Assembly: GCF_000697965.2 (NCBI RefSeq)
Contig: NZ_CP015881.1
Coordinates: forward strand, 1,413,501 to 1,477,500
Source of the DNA: Ensifer adhaerens
GTDB taxonomy: Bacteria; Pseudomonadota; Alphaproteobacteria; Rhizobiales; Rhizobiaceae
Length of the DNA stretch: 64,000 bases
Direction: 5' to 3'
Below, one piece after another: positions 1 to 11,415 of this stretch. A program made the translations under genes and the position numbers. Within the stretch, counting starts at the first letter, position 1; every line of letters begins with the position of its first letter. Below the pieces are notes generated by a model that was given only the letters and a program-made list of their open reading frames with translations, ran no database searches and was not told the origin of the DNA.

Positions 1-820
1 CCAGGTCACGCGAAATCCAGAGCGGACCGCGGCTGCCGGAACTCTCCCAGCCGAGAACGCCGAGATCACCGGCACGCGCGAAAACCCTCTGCGCATGGGT
101 GCGCGAGATGATGTAGCGGCTGGAGATCTCACCTGGCTTCAGGGGCCCGATCCAAATCCGCTGATCGGGCAGGACGCCCGTCGGCAGCCGCGCCACCAGG
201 TCGTGCAGGATGTTGCTGCCTGACTCCGTCGAGACGAAAGCGGCGATGCTTTCGGGTGGCTCGCACCAGGCGCGATCCGCGATGAGCCGCCGCATCGCAC
301 GCGGGAGCGCATGATGCATCAAGGTCGGCTCGGTTTGCGACTGCGCCAGCCTTGTCCCCTCGTCGAGCCTGTCGAGCGACGAAAGGTGCCCCTCGAACCA
401 CTGCCGGATCAGGCCCTCGGCGACATCGGAAAGGATCAGGGGCCTGATCCGCTTGTCACCGCCCTGTTCCGCATCGAGAAGCAGTCGATAGTTGCGCATC
501 TCGGCCAGGTGCGCCGCTGCCGTGTTCTTGCTGGCTACGTTGTTGCCGGCGATAAAGTCGATCAGCCTTGCCGCCGTCAGTTCGGGGCGGGATGGGTCGG
601 TCAGACGCTCGAAATGCAGCGTCAGGATGGCCTGGGTGAGCAGCCATTTTCTCAGGCTGGCGGTGTAGCGCACGATGCGCGGAGCGGCGTCATGGATCGC
701 AACCATATGAAGGGCCGCCTGACGCAACGCCTCCCCAAAGAGCGGATCGCCGACGAACCGCTCAGGCGTGAACGGCGTTTCGCCGTCCGGAGATCGGACA
801 CATTCGGATCGCGCCGTCAC
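1..820 (-). CDS. Unrecognised protein with winged-helix-like segments, 3' end beyond the left edge
   Basis: An open frame runs leftward from a GTG at 820 to the window edge without a stop, giving about 273 residues. GGAGA lies 8 bases before the GTG and supports this start. I do not recognise the family. The sequence reads like a folded protein, not a shadow ORF: a helical middle part (KWLLTQAILTLHFERL, then ELTAARLIDFIAGNNVASK) is followed by NTAAAHLAEMRNYRLL, which resembles a MarR-like winged-helix recognition region. A later stretch (ISRTHAQRVFARAGDLGVL) also has helix-turn-helix character. A transcription regulator is therefore possible, but that is inference. The C-terminus is missing from the window. 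The shorter ORFs on both strands here are shadows of this frame. Confidence 0.7.
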   Translation of the reverse strand, partial: MTARSECVRSPDGETPFTPERFVGDPLFGEALRQAALHMVAIHDAAPRIVRYTASLRKWLLTQAILTLHFERLTDPSRPELTAARLIDFIAGNNVASKNTAAAHLAEMRNYRLLLDAEQGGDKRIRPLILSDVAEGLIRQWFEGHLSSLDRLDEGTRLAQSQTEPTLMHHALPRAMRRLIADRAWCEPPESIAAFVSTESGSNILHDLVARLPTGVLPDQRIWIGPLKPGEISSRYIISRTHAQRVFARAGDLGVLGWESSGSRGPLWISRDL

Positions 821-1323
821 GGGCAGTCTCCAGACAGCGTAACCGCTGTTCGTTGCTTGCGACCGCGTGAAATGAACCGGTGGCTGGCGGGTGCCTTTAG
901 GCGGACCCGGGCACCCGGATCGGTTGAAAAAGGCAAAAAGCGCGTAACACCGAACATAAACCAGTCCCCCTCCCGCCCCGGCGGCCAATAGCTAAATCGG
1001 ACAGACAGCGCAGATCGAGGTCTATACTTACAAGGTAACGAAGTCTTTACCCGTTTTTACGGATGGGGACGACGAGACGCTGTTTCAGAGAACAACGTTA
1101 ATACGGGAAATTGAAAACAGCACCGCACGTGCAGGCAAATCTGATACAACAGCGCCAGGGATCACATTTTGATGGCTGCCCGGATGCGTGCCCGATTGTT
1201 GATCGATCGTAAGATCCGGCCAGATAAAGAAGCCAATGAGGAACTTCGCCGCCACATGTTGCGTTGACGCTCATGTGCGGCAACGGGGTGTTGCAGCATC
1301 CACGCAAATGGGAGGTGCAAGGC
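821..1323. other. Intergenic region between divergent genes, no gene seen
   Basis: About 500 bases lie between the divergent gene at 820 and the exported protein at 1324. No convincing coding frame is present. A short inverted repeat, GGTAA at 1034-1038 and TTACC at 1047-1051, sits in a relatively AT-rich patch and could be a regulator site. I see no recognisable sigma-70 promoter that I would commit to. Confidence 0.5.
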
Positions 1324-1824
1324 ATGTGGCGATGGCTCCTGATGGCCGCACTCATCTTGCCGTCCACGAGTGCCTCACGGGCAGACGAGGGCGCGTTCTT
1401 GAAGACCCTTGGCGGCAACTGGGCAGGCACCGGAACGGTGCGCATCCGTGCTCACATGTCGCCGATGAACATTTCCTGCAACTTCAGTTCCAAGGCGAGC
1501 GACGCGGCTCTATCGATGGAGGGCGTCTGCCGCGGCATGCTGCTGATCTCGCGATCCATCGACGCGAAGCTGCGCTTTACCGGGTCCACCTATAGCGGCT
1601 CCTATCTCGGCCCCCGCGGCGGCCGCGCCGGGCTCAACGGCACACGACGCGGCGATGCGATCAACCTCACCATTCGATGGGCGAAGGAAGTCAATGGCGA
1701 CCGCAGTGCCGACCTGACCTTACGCAAGGTCGGCACCAACGGGATGCAGTTGAAGACGATCGACGTCGATCCCGCTTCCGGCAAGCGGATCGTCACGAGC
1801 GAGATCAATCTCAAGCGAAAATAG
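1324..1824 (+). CDS. Small exported protein of unknown function
   Basis: The protein is 166 residues from the ATG at 1324, which has GGGAGG about 7 bases upstream. In-frame codons extend further upstream to 1264 but have no ribosome site and do not look like protein. Residues 1-21 (WRWLLMAALILPSTSASRA) form a signal peptide with a likely cut before DEGAF. The mature part is short and polar, rich in beta-prone segments (GNWAGTGTVRIR, KLRFTGSTYSGSYLG), and has two cysteines (ISCNF, EGVCRG) that could form a disulfide. This suggests a small periplasmic beta-sandwich or lipocalin-like protein, but I do not recognise the family. It stands alone, followed convergently by the glutathione S-transferase gene. 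Confidence 0.75.
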   Translation: MWRWLLMAALILPSTSASRADEGAFLKTLGGNWAGTGTVRIRAHMSPMNISCNFSSKASDAALSMEGVCRGMLLISRSIDAKLRFTGSTYSGSYLGPRGGRAGLNGTRRGDAINLTIRWAKEVNGDRSADLTLRKVGTNGMQLKTIDVDPASGKRIVTSEINLKRK

Positions 1825-1887
1825 CCTTGGGCCACCATGCCCCCTTCGGACCGGAACCGGGGCGGAGTTGGCGCGTTGCCGGCGCCG

Positions 1888-2499
1888 TCAGGCTACCGCT
1901 GCCACCCGGGCATCGAAATCCGCGGTCCATTGTAGCGACGGCCGCGCGCCACAGCGCTCGACCCAGTCCTTGATGACGGCGCTATCCGGTGTTGCCGCGG
2001 GATACCAGGCGAAGGGCGAATGCAAGAGCAGGTCGGCCGCCGAGTAGTGCTCGCCCATCAGATAGGGACTGTCCTTCAACGCGTTTTCCAGGCGTGCCGC
2101 CATCTCTGTCGGGCCGCGGAAGGTGGCGTCGAAATAGGGGTGCGAAACCCCCGCGGCTTGCGCGATCAGCACCGGCTCGACCACACCGGCATACCAGGCA
2201 AGCCAGCTGAGATAACGGCCACGCTGCGGATCGCCAACATGCGGCGCCATCCTCTTTTCCGGGAAGAGGTCGGTCAGGTATTGGATGATCGCAATGGTTT
2301 CCCAGAGCACCACACCGTCATGAACGAGCAGCGGCACCTTACCCTCCGGGTGCGGGTTCGCCGGATCCTTTCGACCGCTGCCGTCACCGCGAGTGATGTC
2401 GACGATCTCGACTTCCACCTTGTCGAGAGCATCGAGTTCGCGAAGCAGGGTGATGATGCGCGACGAGCGCGAGCGCGGGGCGTGAAAGAGTGTCAGCAT
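1888..2499 (-). CDS. Glutathione S-transferase family protein
   Basis: This 203-residue protein has the usual length and two-domain order of bacterial GSTs. The N-terminal thioredoxin-like domain covers about residues 1-80 (MLTLFHAPRSRSSRI, then GKVPLLVHDGVVLWETIAIIQYL, with the conserved cis-Pro region VPLL and the ETxAI glutathione-binding segment). The C-terminal helical domain follows from about residue 90 and includes YLMGEHYSAADLLLHSPFAWY, with the conserved SxAD N-capping motif. The start at 2499 has GAGGA 9 bases upstream. GSTs conjugate or reduce electrophiles with glutathione in the cytosol; the substrate cannot be read from the sequence. It is divergent from the YafY-like regulator at 2592, which plausibly controls it. 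Confidence 0.88.
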   Translation of the reverse strand: MLTLFHAPRSRSSRIITLLRELDALDKVEVEIVDITRGDGSGRKDPANPHPEGKVPLLVHDGVVLWETIAIIQYLTDLFPEKRMAPHVGDPQRGRYLSWLAWYAGVVEPVLIAQAAGVSHPYFDATFRGPTEMAARLENALKDSPYLMGEHYSAADLLLHSPFAWYPAATPDSAVIKDWVERCGARPSLQWTADFDARVAAVA

Positions 2500-2591
2500 A
2501 GTCTGGATCCTCGGTTGCGTTTGGCGATGCGGATCTTATACAGTCGGCCAACTGCCAGTTTTCGTCAGTAGGGTTCGTCTATCTTTCAGCC
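2500..2591. promoter_or_regulatory. Divergent promoter region of GST and YafY-like regulator, with short palindrome
   Basis: The 92-base gap between the two divergent genes contains an 11-base near-palindrome, AACTGCCAGTT, at 2551-2561, and further CAGT/ACTG half sites close by (CAGT at 2542-2545 and 2567-2570). These repeated half sites are plausible contacts for the adjacent WYL-type regulator. No start site can be assigned with confidence. Confidence 0.35.
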
Positions 2592-3311
2592 ATGGCCCGT
2601 AGTGATCGTCTGTTCCGCCTGCTCCAGGCGCTGCGCACACTCCCCTCCCCGGCAACGGCGGCCCGCCTTGCCGAGGAAACCGGCGTGTCGTTGCGCTCGC
2701 TCTATCGGGACATCGACAGCCTGCGCGCCGCCGGCGCCGTCATCGATGGCGAGCGCGGCTTCGGCTACCGGCTGACGGAGGATATCGCCTTGCCGCCGCA
2801 AACCTTTACCCGCCTGGAGATCGAGGCGCTGGTGCTCGGCCTTGCCGAGGTGCAGCACATGGGCGAGCCGGATCTTGCCGCGGCGGCACGCGCCGTCCTT
2901 TCCAAGATAACGGCGACACTGCCCGATCGGTTGCAACGCCAGGCGCTTCATGCAGTCTCGCAGGTCTATCGCTTCGACAGGAGAGGGCCGCCAACCGTCG
3001 ATGTCTCCCTGCTGCGCGAAGCCTCCTGGCAGGAATGCGCCGTCATCATCGGCTATGTGGATGCCTTGGGGCAGCGGACCGACCGGCAGGTTTTGCCGCT
3101 TGCCATCGTCTATCTGGAACGGGTTCTGGTGCTTCTCGCCTGGTGCTGCCTTCGAGAAGGTTACCGCAAGTTCCGCGTCGACCGCATCGTCGATATCAGC
3201 ACGACGGAGGAGAGCTTCCGTCCGCGTCGGGTGCCGATGCTCCGGGAGTTCATCGGCTTCTTGAACGCTGGCGCGCCGGACACATCGAAGATGACGCTGA
3301 GCGGCCAATAG
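2592..3311 (+). CDS. YafY/WYL-type transcription regulator
   Basis: This 239-residue protein starts with a DeoR-like winged helix (residues 1-60: ARSDRLFRLLQALRTLPSP, then TAARLAEETGVSLRSLYRDID, GERGFGYRL). A middle helical segment is followed by a WYL-type domain at about residues 140-225 (VIIGYVDALGQ, LVLLAWCCLREGYRKFRVDRI). Family members bind small ligands or nucleotides through the WYL domain. The ATG at 2592 has only a weak Shine-Dalgarno sequence. The gene is divergent from the GST gene with 92 bases between, a common arrangement for regulator and target. Confidence 0.85.
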   Translation: MARSDRLFRLLQALRTLPSPATAARLAEETGVSLRSLYRDIDSLRAAGAVIDGERGFGYRLTEDIALPPQTFTRLEIEALVLGLAEVQHMGEPDLAAAARAVLSKITATLPDRLQRQALHAVSQVYRFDRRGPPTVDVSLLREASWQECAVIIGYVDALGQRTDRQVLPLAIVYLERVLVLLAWCCLREGYRKFRVDRIVDISTTEESFRPRRVPMLREFIGFLNAGAPDTSKMTLSGQ

Positions 3312-3390
3312 CCGCAAACGACGACGCGGCCCGTGTTGCCACGGACCGCGTTCGGACTGCTTTTTTGCAGTCATGCCTTGGGAGGCAAAC

Positions 3391-4716
3391 TCATTCCGCC
3401 GGCTGCAAGGCCGGCTGCGGCAGCGCCTCCGGCGCACGGCCGCCAAGGACCGCGGCCATCTGCGCTTCATCCAGTTCGCCTTCCCACTTCGCAACGACGA
3501 TCGTGGCGACCGCATTGCCGACGAAGTTGGTGAGCGCGCGGCATTCCGACATGAAGCGGTCGATGCCGAGGATCAGCGCCATGCCGGCGACCGGCACCGC
3601 CGGGACGACCGAAAGCGTCGCAGCCAGCGTGATGAAACCGGCGCCGGTGATGCCGGCAGCACCCTTGGAGCTCAACATCGCGACGAGAAGCAGCAGCACC
3701 TGATCGCCGAGCGACAGCGGGATATCCATCGCCTGGGCGATGAAGAGCGCGGCCAGCGTCATGTAGATGTTGGTGCCGTCGAGGTTGAAGGAATAGCCGG
3801 TCGGGATGACCAGACCAACGACCGAGCGCTTGCAGCCGGCCTTTTCCATCTTGCTCATCAGACCCGGAAGAGCGGCTTCCGACGAGGACGTGCCGAGCAC
3901 CAGGAGCAGTTCTTCCTTGATGTAACGGATCAGCGCAACGATCGAGAAGCCATTGTAGCGGGCGACCGCGCCAAGAACGACGAACACGAAGAGGAAGGAC
4001 GTGATGTAGAAGGTGCCGATCAGCATCGCCAGGTTGGCGATCGAGCCGACGCCGTATTTGCCGATGGTAAACGCCATCGCGCCAAAGGCGCCGATCGGGG
4101 CGGCCTTCATCAGGATGCCGACGAGCTTGAAGACCGGCAGCGTCAGCGCGTGCAGGAAGTCGACGACGGGCTCTGCCTTCTTGCCGACCATGGCAAGCGA
4201 CAGACCGAAGAGCACGGAGATGAACAACACCTGCAGGATGTCGCCATCGGCAAAGGCGCCGACGAGCGTCGTCGGGATGATGCCCATCAGGAAGCCGGTG
4301 ATCGTCTGCTCATGCGCCTTTTCGGCATAGGTGGTCACCGCCTTGACGTCGAGCGAGGCCGGATCGATGTGCATGCCGGCGCCCGGCTGGACGACATTGG
4401 CGACGATCAGGCCGATGATCAGCGCGAGCGTCGAGAAGGTCAGGAAATAGATCATCGCCTTGCCGGCGACGCGGCCGACCTTGGCAAGATCGGTCATGCC
4501 GGCGATGCCGGTCGCGACTGTCAGGAAGATGACCGGCGCGATGATCATCTTGACGAGACGGATGAAGGCGTCGCCGAGCGGCTTCAGCTCGGTGCCGAGC
4601 GACGGATAGAAATGGCCGAGCAGGATGCCTGCGGCGATCGCCACCAGAACCTGGACATAGAGATGGCGATAGAAAGGTGTCTTGCCGCGCGGTTCCGCGG
4701 ATTGTTCGATAATCAT
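3391..4716 (-). CDS. dctA: C4-dicarboxylate:cation symporter DctA
   Basis: DctA takes up succinate, fumarate and malate across the inner membrane with cations; in rhizobia it feeds nitrogen-fixing bacteroids. The 441-residue protein has the expected length for the family. Diagnostic segments include [20 protein letters not shown] near residue 45, the serine-rich re-entrant hairpin [12 protein letters not shown], and the substrate/cation motif [11 protein letters not shown]. The start at 4716 has GGAGG upstream; the open frame continues upstream to 5700 but that part is antisense to dctB. The gene is divergent from dctB-dctD, which encode its sensor and activator. A sigma-54 promoter at 4810-4825 and DctD-type sites further upstream point to DctB/DctD control. 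The sequence resembles Sinorhizobium DctA closely as far as I can recall it. Confidence 0.97.
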   Translation of the reverse strand: MIIEQSAEPRGKTPFYRHLYVQVLVAIAAGILLGHFYPSLGTELKPLGDAFIRLVKMIIAPVIFLTVATGIAGMTDLAKVGRVAGKAMIYFLTFSTLALIIGLIVANVVQPGAGMHIDPASLDVKAVTTYAEKAHEQTITGFLMGIIPTTLVGAFADGDILQVLFISVLFGLSLAMVGKKAEPVVDFLHALTLPVFKLVGILMKAAPIGAFGAMAFTIGKYGVGSIANLAMLIGTFYITSFLFVFVVLGAVARYNGFSIVALIRYIKEELLLVLGTSSSEAALPGLMSKMEKAGCKRSVVGLVIPTGYSFNLDGTNIYMTLAALFIAQAMDIPLSLGDQVLLLLVAMLSSKGAAGITGAGFITLAATLSVVPAVPVAGMALILGIDRFMSECRALTNFVGNAVATIVVAKWEGELDEAQMAAVLGGRAPEALPQPALQPAE

Positions 4717-4809
4717 GAGATCCTCCACTGGACCCAGTCCGGCGTCATGCCGGGCCTCCCGGGTCAATTTCCGATGCGCGACAGCGCGGGCTGTCATGAG
4801 GATGTCATT

Positions 4810-4825
4810 TGCAACGGTCGTGCCA
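4810..4825 (-). promoter_or_regulatory. Sigma-54 (RpoN) promoter of dctA
   Basis: Read on the minus strand, the sequence TGGCACG-N4-TTGCA matches the -24/-12 consensus of RpoN promoters exactly. It lies about 94 bases upstream of the dctA start codon, giving a 5' leader of about 80 bases. This is the known arrangement for rhizobial dctA, where DctD activates RNA polymerase carrying sigma-54. Confidence 0.93.
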
Positions 4826-4869
4826 GTTGGCCGCGGCAGGAACCAAGCCTTTGAATTGATGAGGATGTT

Positions 4870-4919
4870 TTGTGCAGGCGGCTCGGTGCGCACAAAGAGT
4901 TGAGCGGATTTCCGCACAA
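4870..4919. promoter_or_regulatory. Two DctD-type upstream activator sites
   Basis: Two inverted repeats lie upstream of the sigma-54 promoter. The promoter-distal one at 4900-4919 is a 20-base near-palindrome with arms TTGAGCGGA and TCCGCACAA. The other pairs TTGTGC (4870-4875) with GCACAA (4890-4895). Both share the TTGTGC/GCACAA arms known for DctD binding sites in Rhizobium. They sit about 50-110 bases upstream of the predicted dctA start site and within 75 bases of the dctB start, so DctD binding could also affect dctBD. Confidence 0.75.
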
Positions 4920-4944
4920 GCCATCTGGAAGACTGAGCGAAAAA

Positions 4945-6813
4945 ATGCACAATTGGGCCATGTTCAACGCCCTGTCCGCCCCCCTCAATCTGGCAGATCT
5001 CGACCAGTCGATGCGCCGCACCTGGCTGGTCTTTGCCGGCCTTGCCGTCGCGCTGCTTGTCGCCGCGCTCCTGCTTGCCGGCGAGTACGGCCGAAGCCAG
5101 GCGCTCGAAACTGTCGATGCCCAAAGCCGGATCGATGCCAATCTGAAGGCCTCGCTGCTGCGCGCCGTACTCGAACGCCAACGCTCGACGCCGCTGGTGC
5201 TGGCCGACGATGTCGAGGTGATGGCAGCCCTTTCGACCCGCGGCACAGAGGCGCTGCAACGGCTGAACGAGAAGCTGCAGGCGCTGGCGACCAACACGGA
5301 CGCCGCTGTCATCTACGTGATCGGCCCCGATGGCGTCGCCGTCGCTGCCAGCAACTGGCGCGAGCCGACGAGTTTCGTTGGCAACGACTATGCCTTCCGC
5401 GAATATTTCCGCATGGCGATGCGCGACGGCAAGGCCGAGCATTTCGCCATGGGCAACGTCAGCAAGCGGCCGGGCCTCTACATTTCGCGTCGGGTCCAGG
5501 GTCCTGACGGCCCGATCGGCGTCGTCGTCGCCAAGCTCGAATTCGACGATGTGGAAGCCGAATGGCTCGCCTCCGGCAAGCCGGTCTACGTCACCGACCG
5601 GCGCGGCATCGTGCTGATCACCAGCTTCCCCTCCTGGCGCTTCATGACGACCAGAACAATTCCACGCGACCGCGTCGCCGCCATCCGCGACAGCCTGCAA
5701 TTTGGCGATGCCTCGCTGCTGCCGCTGCCCTTCCGCGACATCGAGCCGACCAGCGATGGCTCCAGCGAGTTGCGCGCACTGTTGCCGGGCGAAAGCGAAC
5801 GTCGGTTCCTCCGGGTCGAAACCATGGTTCCGACCACCAGCTGGCGGCTGGAGCAGCTAGCACCGCTCGATGGCGCGATCTCGGCGGCAACCCGCGAGGC
5901 CCGGCTGATTGCCCTGGCCCTCCTCGCACCGCTGCTCGCTTTTACCGCGGTCCTCCTGCGCCGCCGCCAGACGCTGGCACTGGTGTCTGCGCGCGATCGC
6001 GCCGCGCGCGACGAGCTGGAGACCCGCGTGGCGGAGCGCACACATGACCTCAGCCTTGCCCGCGATCATCTCGAAACGGAGATCGCCGACCACCGGCGTA
6101 CTGGCGAGAAGCTGCAGGCGGTGCAGCAGGAACTGGTTCAGGCGAACCGGCTGGCGATCCTTGGCCAGGTGGCGGCCGGCGTCGCCCACGAGATCAACCA
6201 GCCGGTCGCGACCATCCGCGCCTATGCCGACAACGCCCGCACCTTCCTCGAACGCGGCCAGCAGCAGACCGCGGTCGAGAACCTTGTCAGCATCGCCGAA
6301 CTGACCGATCGGGTCGGCACCATCACCGACGAACTCAGAAGCTTCGCTCGCAAGGGCCGCTTCGTCGCCGAGCCGACGCCCATGCGCGACGTGATCGAGG
6401 GGGCGATGATGTTGCTGCGCAGCCGCTTTGCCGGCCGCATGGATGCGATCGTCATCGACCTGCCGGAAAATGGCCTCAGCGTCCTCGGCAGCCGCATCCG
6501 GCTCGAGCAGGTGCTGATCAACCTTTTGCAAAATGCCCTGGAAGCGCTCGGCACGCGCAGCGGCGCCGAGATCCGCGTGCGCTGCGAGGACGGTCCCTCC
6601 GGGACGGTTTTGCTCGTCGTTGCCGATAACGGCCCAGGCATTCCCCTGCACATCCACGAGGATCTGTTCACGCCGTTCAACACCTCGAAGGATGAAGGGC
6701 TCGGCCTCGGCCTTGCCATCTCCAAGGAGATCGTCGCCGACTATGGCGGCGATATCACCGTCGAAACCAGCGACAGGGGCACCGTCTTCACGGTTCGCCT
6801 GAAGAGGGCCTGA
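4945..6813 (+). CDS. dctB: C4-dicarboxylate sensor histidine kinase DctB
   Basis: DctB senses external dicarboxylates and phosphorylates DctD. From the ATG at 4945 the protein is 622 residues, close to rhizobial DctB. TM1 lies near residues 27-46 ([20 protein letters not shown]). A periplasmic double-Cache-like sensor domain follows to about residue 315 ([33 protein letters not shown]). TM2 ([18 protein letters not shown]) is followed by a coiled linker ([20 protein letters not shown]). The kinase has the H-box [17 protein letters not shown] with the histidine near 415, N-box [13 protein letters not shown]1 VADNGPGI and G2 GLGLGLAIS. The start is uncertain: ATG at 4960 is also possible and neither has a strong ribosome site. 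dctD follows after 3 bases. Confidence 0.95.
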   Translation: MHNWAMFNALSAPLNLADLDQSMRRTWLVFAGLAVALLVAALLLAGEYGRSQALETVDAQSRIDANLKASLLRAVLERQRSTPLVLADDVEVMAALSTRGTEALQRLNEKLQALATNTDAAVIYVIGPDGVAVAASNWREPTSFVGNDYAFREYFRMAMRDGKAEHFAMGNVSKRPGLYISRRVQGPDGPIGVVVAKLEFDDVEAEWLASGKPVYVTDRRGIVLITSFPSWRFMTTRTIPRDRVAAIRDSLQFGDASLLPLPFRDIEPTSDGSSELRALLPGESERRFLRVETMVPTTSWRLEQLAPLDGAISAATREARLIALALLAPLLAFTAVLLRRRQTLALVSARDRAARDELETRVAERTHDLSLARDHLETEIADHRRTGEKLQAVQQELVQANRLAILGQVAAGVAHEINQPVATIRAYADNARTFLERGQQQTAVENLVSIAELTDRVGTITDELRSFARKGRFVAEPTPMRDVIEGAMMLLRSRFAGRMDAIVIDLPENGLSVLGSRIRLEQVLINLLQNALEALGTRSGAEIRVRCEDGPSGTVLLVVADNGPGIPLHIHEDLFTPFNTSKDEGLGLGLAISKEIVADYGGDITVETSDRGTVFTVRLKRA

Positions 6814-6816
6814 GCG

Positions 6817-8181
6817 ATGCAGCCGACCGTCTATCTCGTCGACGACGACAACCATCTGCGCAAGGCGATGACGCAGACGCTGGAACTCGCCGGCCTCGCC
6901 GTTACCCCTTTTGCCAGCGCTGCCGAAGCGTTGAAGACGCTGGATGCGAATTTCGACGGCGTCGTCGTCAGCGATATCCGCATGCCGGGCATCGACGGCC
7001 TCGCCTTCTTCCGCCGCATCGAAGCTTTCGACGCGGATCTGCCGGTGATCCTGGTGACCGGCCATGGCGATATCCCGATGGCAGTGCAGGCGCTGCAGGA
7101 TGGCGTCTACGACTTCATCCCCAAACCCTTTGCCGCCGACCGGCTGGTGCAGAGCGTGCATCGCGCGCTGGAAAAACGCCGGCTCGTGATGGAAAACCGC
7201 GCGCTGAAACGGGCCGCCGAGACGGCCGGCGACAACCTGCCGCTGATCGGCCAGACGCCGGTCATGGAACGTTTGCGCCAGACGATCCGGCACATTGCCG
7301 ATACCGATGTCGACGTGCTCGTCGCCGGCGAGACGGGCAGCGGCAAGGAGGTGGTGGCGACGCTGCTCCACAATTGGAGCCGACGCCGCAACGGCAACTT
7401 CGTGGCGCTGAATTGCGGGGCGCTGCCCGAAACGGTGATCGAAAGCGAACTCTTCGGCCACGAACAGGGCGCCTTCACCGGCGCCTTGAAGAAGCGCATC
7501 GGCCGGATCGAGCATGCGAGCGGCGGCACGCTGTTCCTCGACGAGATCGAGGCGATGCCACCGGCGACTCAGGTGAAGATGCTGCGCGTTCTGGAAGCGC
7601 GCGAAATCACGCCGCTTGGCACCAACCAGGTTCGTCCGGTCGATATCCGCGTCATCGCGGCTGCCAAAATCGATCTTGGCGACCCGGCGCAGCGCGGCGA
7701 TTTCCGGGAAGACCTCTACTTTAGATTGAATGTCGTAACGCTGTCGATCCCGCCGCTGCGCGAACGCCGAGACGATATCCCGCTGCTCTTCTCGCACTTC
7801 CTGACCCGGGCGGCCGAGCGCTTCAAGCGCGACGCGCCTGTGGTCACATCGGCCGTGCAGAGACATCTGATGACGCATGCCTGGCCGGGCAATGTGCGCG
7901 AGCTCTCGCACTTTGCAGAACGCGTGGCGCTTGGTGTCGAAGGTCCGCTGGGACAGCCGATTGCGCCCGCCGAACAGTCTGGATTTGCGCTCCCGGAACG
8001 GCTCGAACGCTACGAGGCGGAGATCCTGAAAGAGGTGTTGCGGGCTCAGCGCGGCGACGTCAAGGCGACGATCGAGGCGCTCGGCATTCCGCGCAAGACC
8101 TTCTACGATAAGCTCCAGCGCCACGGCATCAACCGTGCCGATTACGCCGAGCGGGCCGCACCGGAAAAGGCCGGCCGCTAG
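6817..8181 (+). CDS. dctD: Sigma-54 activator DctD (NtrC-family response regulator)
   Basis: DctD activates dctA transcription with sigma-54. The 454 residues show all three expected domains: a receiver with phospho-acceptor Asp53 ([12 protein letters not shown]) and the conserved Lys103 (IPKPF); an AAA+ domain with Walker A GETGSGKE at 171-178, the sigma-54 contact loop GAFTGA at 218-223 and Walker B GGTLFLDE at 236-243; and a Fis-type helix-turn-helix at the C-terminus ([22 protein letters not shown]). The start follows the dctB stop closely, so the two genes are co-transcribed. The NtrC-type activator fits the sigma-54 promoter and the palindromic sites in front of dctA. Confidence 0.96.
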   Translation: MQPTVYLVDDDNHLRKAMTQTLELAGLAVTPFASAAEALKTLDANFDGVVVSDIRMPGIDGLAFFRRIEAFDADLPVILVTGHGDIPMAVQALQDGVYDFIPKPFAADRLVQSVHRALEKRRLVMENRALKRAAETAGDNLPLIGQTPVMERLRQTIRHIADTDVDVLVAGETGSGKEVVATLLHNWSRRRNGNFVALNCGALPETVIESELFGHEQGAFTGALKKRIGRIEHASGGTLFLDEIEAMPPATQVKMLRVLEAREITPLGTNQVRPVDIRVIAAAKIDLGDPAQRGDFREDLYFRLNVVTLSIPPLRERRDDIPLLFSHFLTRAAERFKRDAPVVTSAVQRHLMTHAWPGNVRELSHFAERVALGVEGPLGQPIAPAEQSGFALPERLERYEAEILKEVLRAQRGDVKATIEALGIPRKTFYDKLQRHGINRADYAERAAPEKAGR

Positions 8182-8286
8182 CGTCAAATCCGAATCCGCA
8201 AACACATGCAATAGGTGCATCTTTGTCGGCAGGCGAATTCACGCTTGACGACCCGGGCCGATCGATGGCTATGATCTAGGCATTCA

Positions 8287-10321
<2,035 letters not shown>

Positions 10322-10336
10322 ACGACAGAGACTCGT

Positions 10337-10362
10337 TGAAGGGGCCAGTCACGGCCCCTTCA
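10337..10362 (+). terminator. Stem-loop after thiC, possible terminator
   Basis: A perfect 10-base stem, TGAAGGGGCC at 10337-10346 paired with GGCCCCTTCA at 10353-10362, has a 6-base loop and lies 16 bases past the thiC stop. There is no following T run, so it may be a weak or Rho-assisted terminator or an mRNA-protecting hairpin. Confidence 0.5.
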
Positions 10363-10423
10363 GTTCACTCAGGGCTCCGCCTCCCGCCTCGGAAGCGGAA
10401 GCGGCGATCGCCAAGGCTCTCCT

Positions 10424-10462
10424 CCTCCGTCATGCTTGGGCTTGAGCCGAGCATGACGGAGG
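10424..10462. repeat. Rhizobial-style intergenic palindrome
   Basis: CCTCCGTCATGCT (10424-10436) and AGCATGACGGAGG (10450-10462) form a perfect 13-base inverted repeat around a 13-base centre (TGGGCTTGAGCCG) that also carries its own partial symmetry. Such palindromes with a GGGCTTGA centre are, from memory, common between genes in Sinorhizobium and relatives. It may fold as a bidirectional hairpin. Confidence 0.65.
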
Positions 10463-10511
10463 GTGGGAGGCGCGCCAACGACCCCGTTCAATCAACAAAC
10501 ATGCAACGTCC
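10463..10511. repeat. 49-bp repeat, copy A
   Basis: This 49-base segment (beginning GTGGGAGGCGCGC, ending GCAACGTCC) matches 11416-11464 in the same orientation with 8 mismatches and no gaps, about 84 percent identity. The two copies flank the glycine-rich protein gene. It directly follows the palindrome at 10424-10462. Confidence 0.75.
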
Positions 10512-10761
10512 TCTGTCCCTCTCGCGACGCCTCAGCGATGAGGGCGATCATCTGTATGTCGTGGCCGCCGCCAGAGGCCCGCACCTTGCGCTCCGTGTCG
10601 CCCGTCCCCCCAATTGCTTGTCCCCACATCGATTGAACGATATGCAAGGCGCACGCAAAAGTCGCTGTCGGCGAAATTCATTCGCGGCGGGCAGCCGAAC
10701 TGTACCCGCGCAAAAGTCCTGCAGGACGACGCAAGAACGCCGTTTGCACAAGGAGAATGAC

Positions 10762-11310
10762 TTGAGGACATGCCTGTTGAGACTGACGGCCTTGTCCATA
10801 GGAGCCCTTGCAGCATTCGGCGGAGATCTGCCGCGCCTCAACGGTGACCGGGGCTTTGCCGGGGGCCTTTCCTGGATTTCCGCTGCCCATGCGGACGACG
10901 CCGATGCCGGCGGCACGAATGGTGAAGGTGCCGCGGGCGGCAGCGACCAAGGTAGCGAAAACGTCGGGAGCGGCGGAAGCAACGGCACAGAGGGTGGCGG
11001 CGATTGGGGCTCCGGCGATGGTAGCGGCGTGGGCGGCGAGCCCGGCGGGACCGGGGCTGGCGGTGGAGGCGGCGTCATCGACGGAAGCGGCCTGAGCGGC
11101 GGAGACAGCGAGCGCCACTCATCCTCTTCGCGCGACGGGCGGGATTACGGACCAACCGGCAGCGTATGGTACGGCGGCAGCAGTTTCCTCAATCTTTTTC
11201 GCCGGACACCGGAAGAGCCTCCCGAGGGGAGCGGGCCAGAGTCTTCCACCCGGCAGAAGAGCGATGCGGGATCCCGCAAAAGCGCGGGTCACACCAGAAC
11301 AGAGCCCTGA
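10762..11310 (+). CDS. Exported glycine-rich protein resembling the N-terminal part of the nearby subtilase
   Basis: The gene starts at TTG 10762, with AAGGAGAA placed well upstream; the frame is open earlier but not protein-like there. The 182-residue product has a signal peptide (LRTCLLRLTALSIGALAAFGG) and a segment SAAHADDADAGG, then about 75 residues of Gly/Ser/Asp/Glu low complexity. It ends with SSFLNLFRRTPEE at about 140-152 and a polar tail. The same order occurs in the subtilase at 17331-18713: signal, QAQADDDDDD, Gly/Ser-rich stretch, then GNLLDLFRGTSER at 74-86, followed there by the peptidase domain. This protein stops where the peptidase domain would begin. It could be a partner, a decoy or pro-domain-like protein, or a truncated paralogue; no function is known to me. 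Confidence 0.7.
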   Translation: MRTCLLRLTALSIGALAAFGGDLPRLNGDRGFAGGLSWISAAHADDADAGGTNGEGAAGGSDQGSENVGSGGSNGTEGGGDWGSGDGSGVGGEPGGTGAGGGGGVIDGSGLSGGDSERHSSSSRDGRDYGPTGSVWYGGSSFLNLFRRTPEEPPEGSGPESSTRQKSDAGSRKSAGHTRTEP

Positions 11311-11415
11311 AGAGATGTCTGCTTCGTCGCGCCGAAGGATGCCGTGTGCTGTTTATCGCGGACATAGAAGCGTCTGCGCCTGGATGCTTGGGCCAAGCCC
11401 TGGCATACCGGAGCA

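Larger units (their letters stand above)
10363..10761. other. Non-coding region with repeats before the glycine-rich protein gene
   Basis: This stretch holds two repeat elements, annotated separately (10424-10462 and 10463-10511), and then the leader of the glycine-rich protein gene. The leader includes GAACTGTACCCG at 10697-10708, which resembles the leader of the subtilase gene at 17246-17257. No coding frame here is convincing. Confidence 0.5.

Noticed and set aside
3391..5700. Single 769-residue frame including dctA
   Set aside because: The part beyond 4716 is antisense to dctB and separated from DctA by the sigma-54 promoter; the ATG at 4716 has a strong ribosome site.
5857..8220. 787-residue open frame on the minus strand opposite dctB and dctD
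   Set aside because: It is antisense to two fully recognisable genes, is rich in Arg/His/Asp as expected for the complement of GC-rich coding DNA, and has no family motif or ribosome site.
10337..10362. Considered as a firm intrinsic terminator for thiC
   Set aside because: The stem is good but no T run follows, so it is listed only with moderate confidence.
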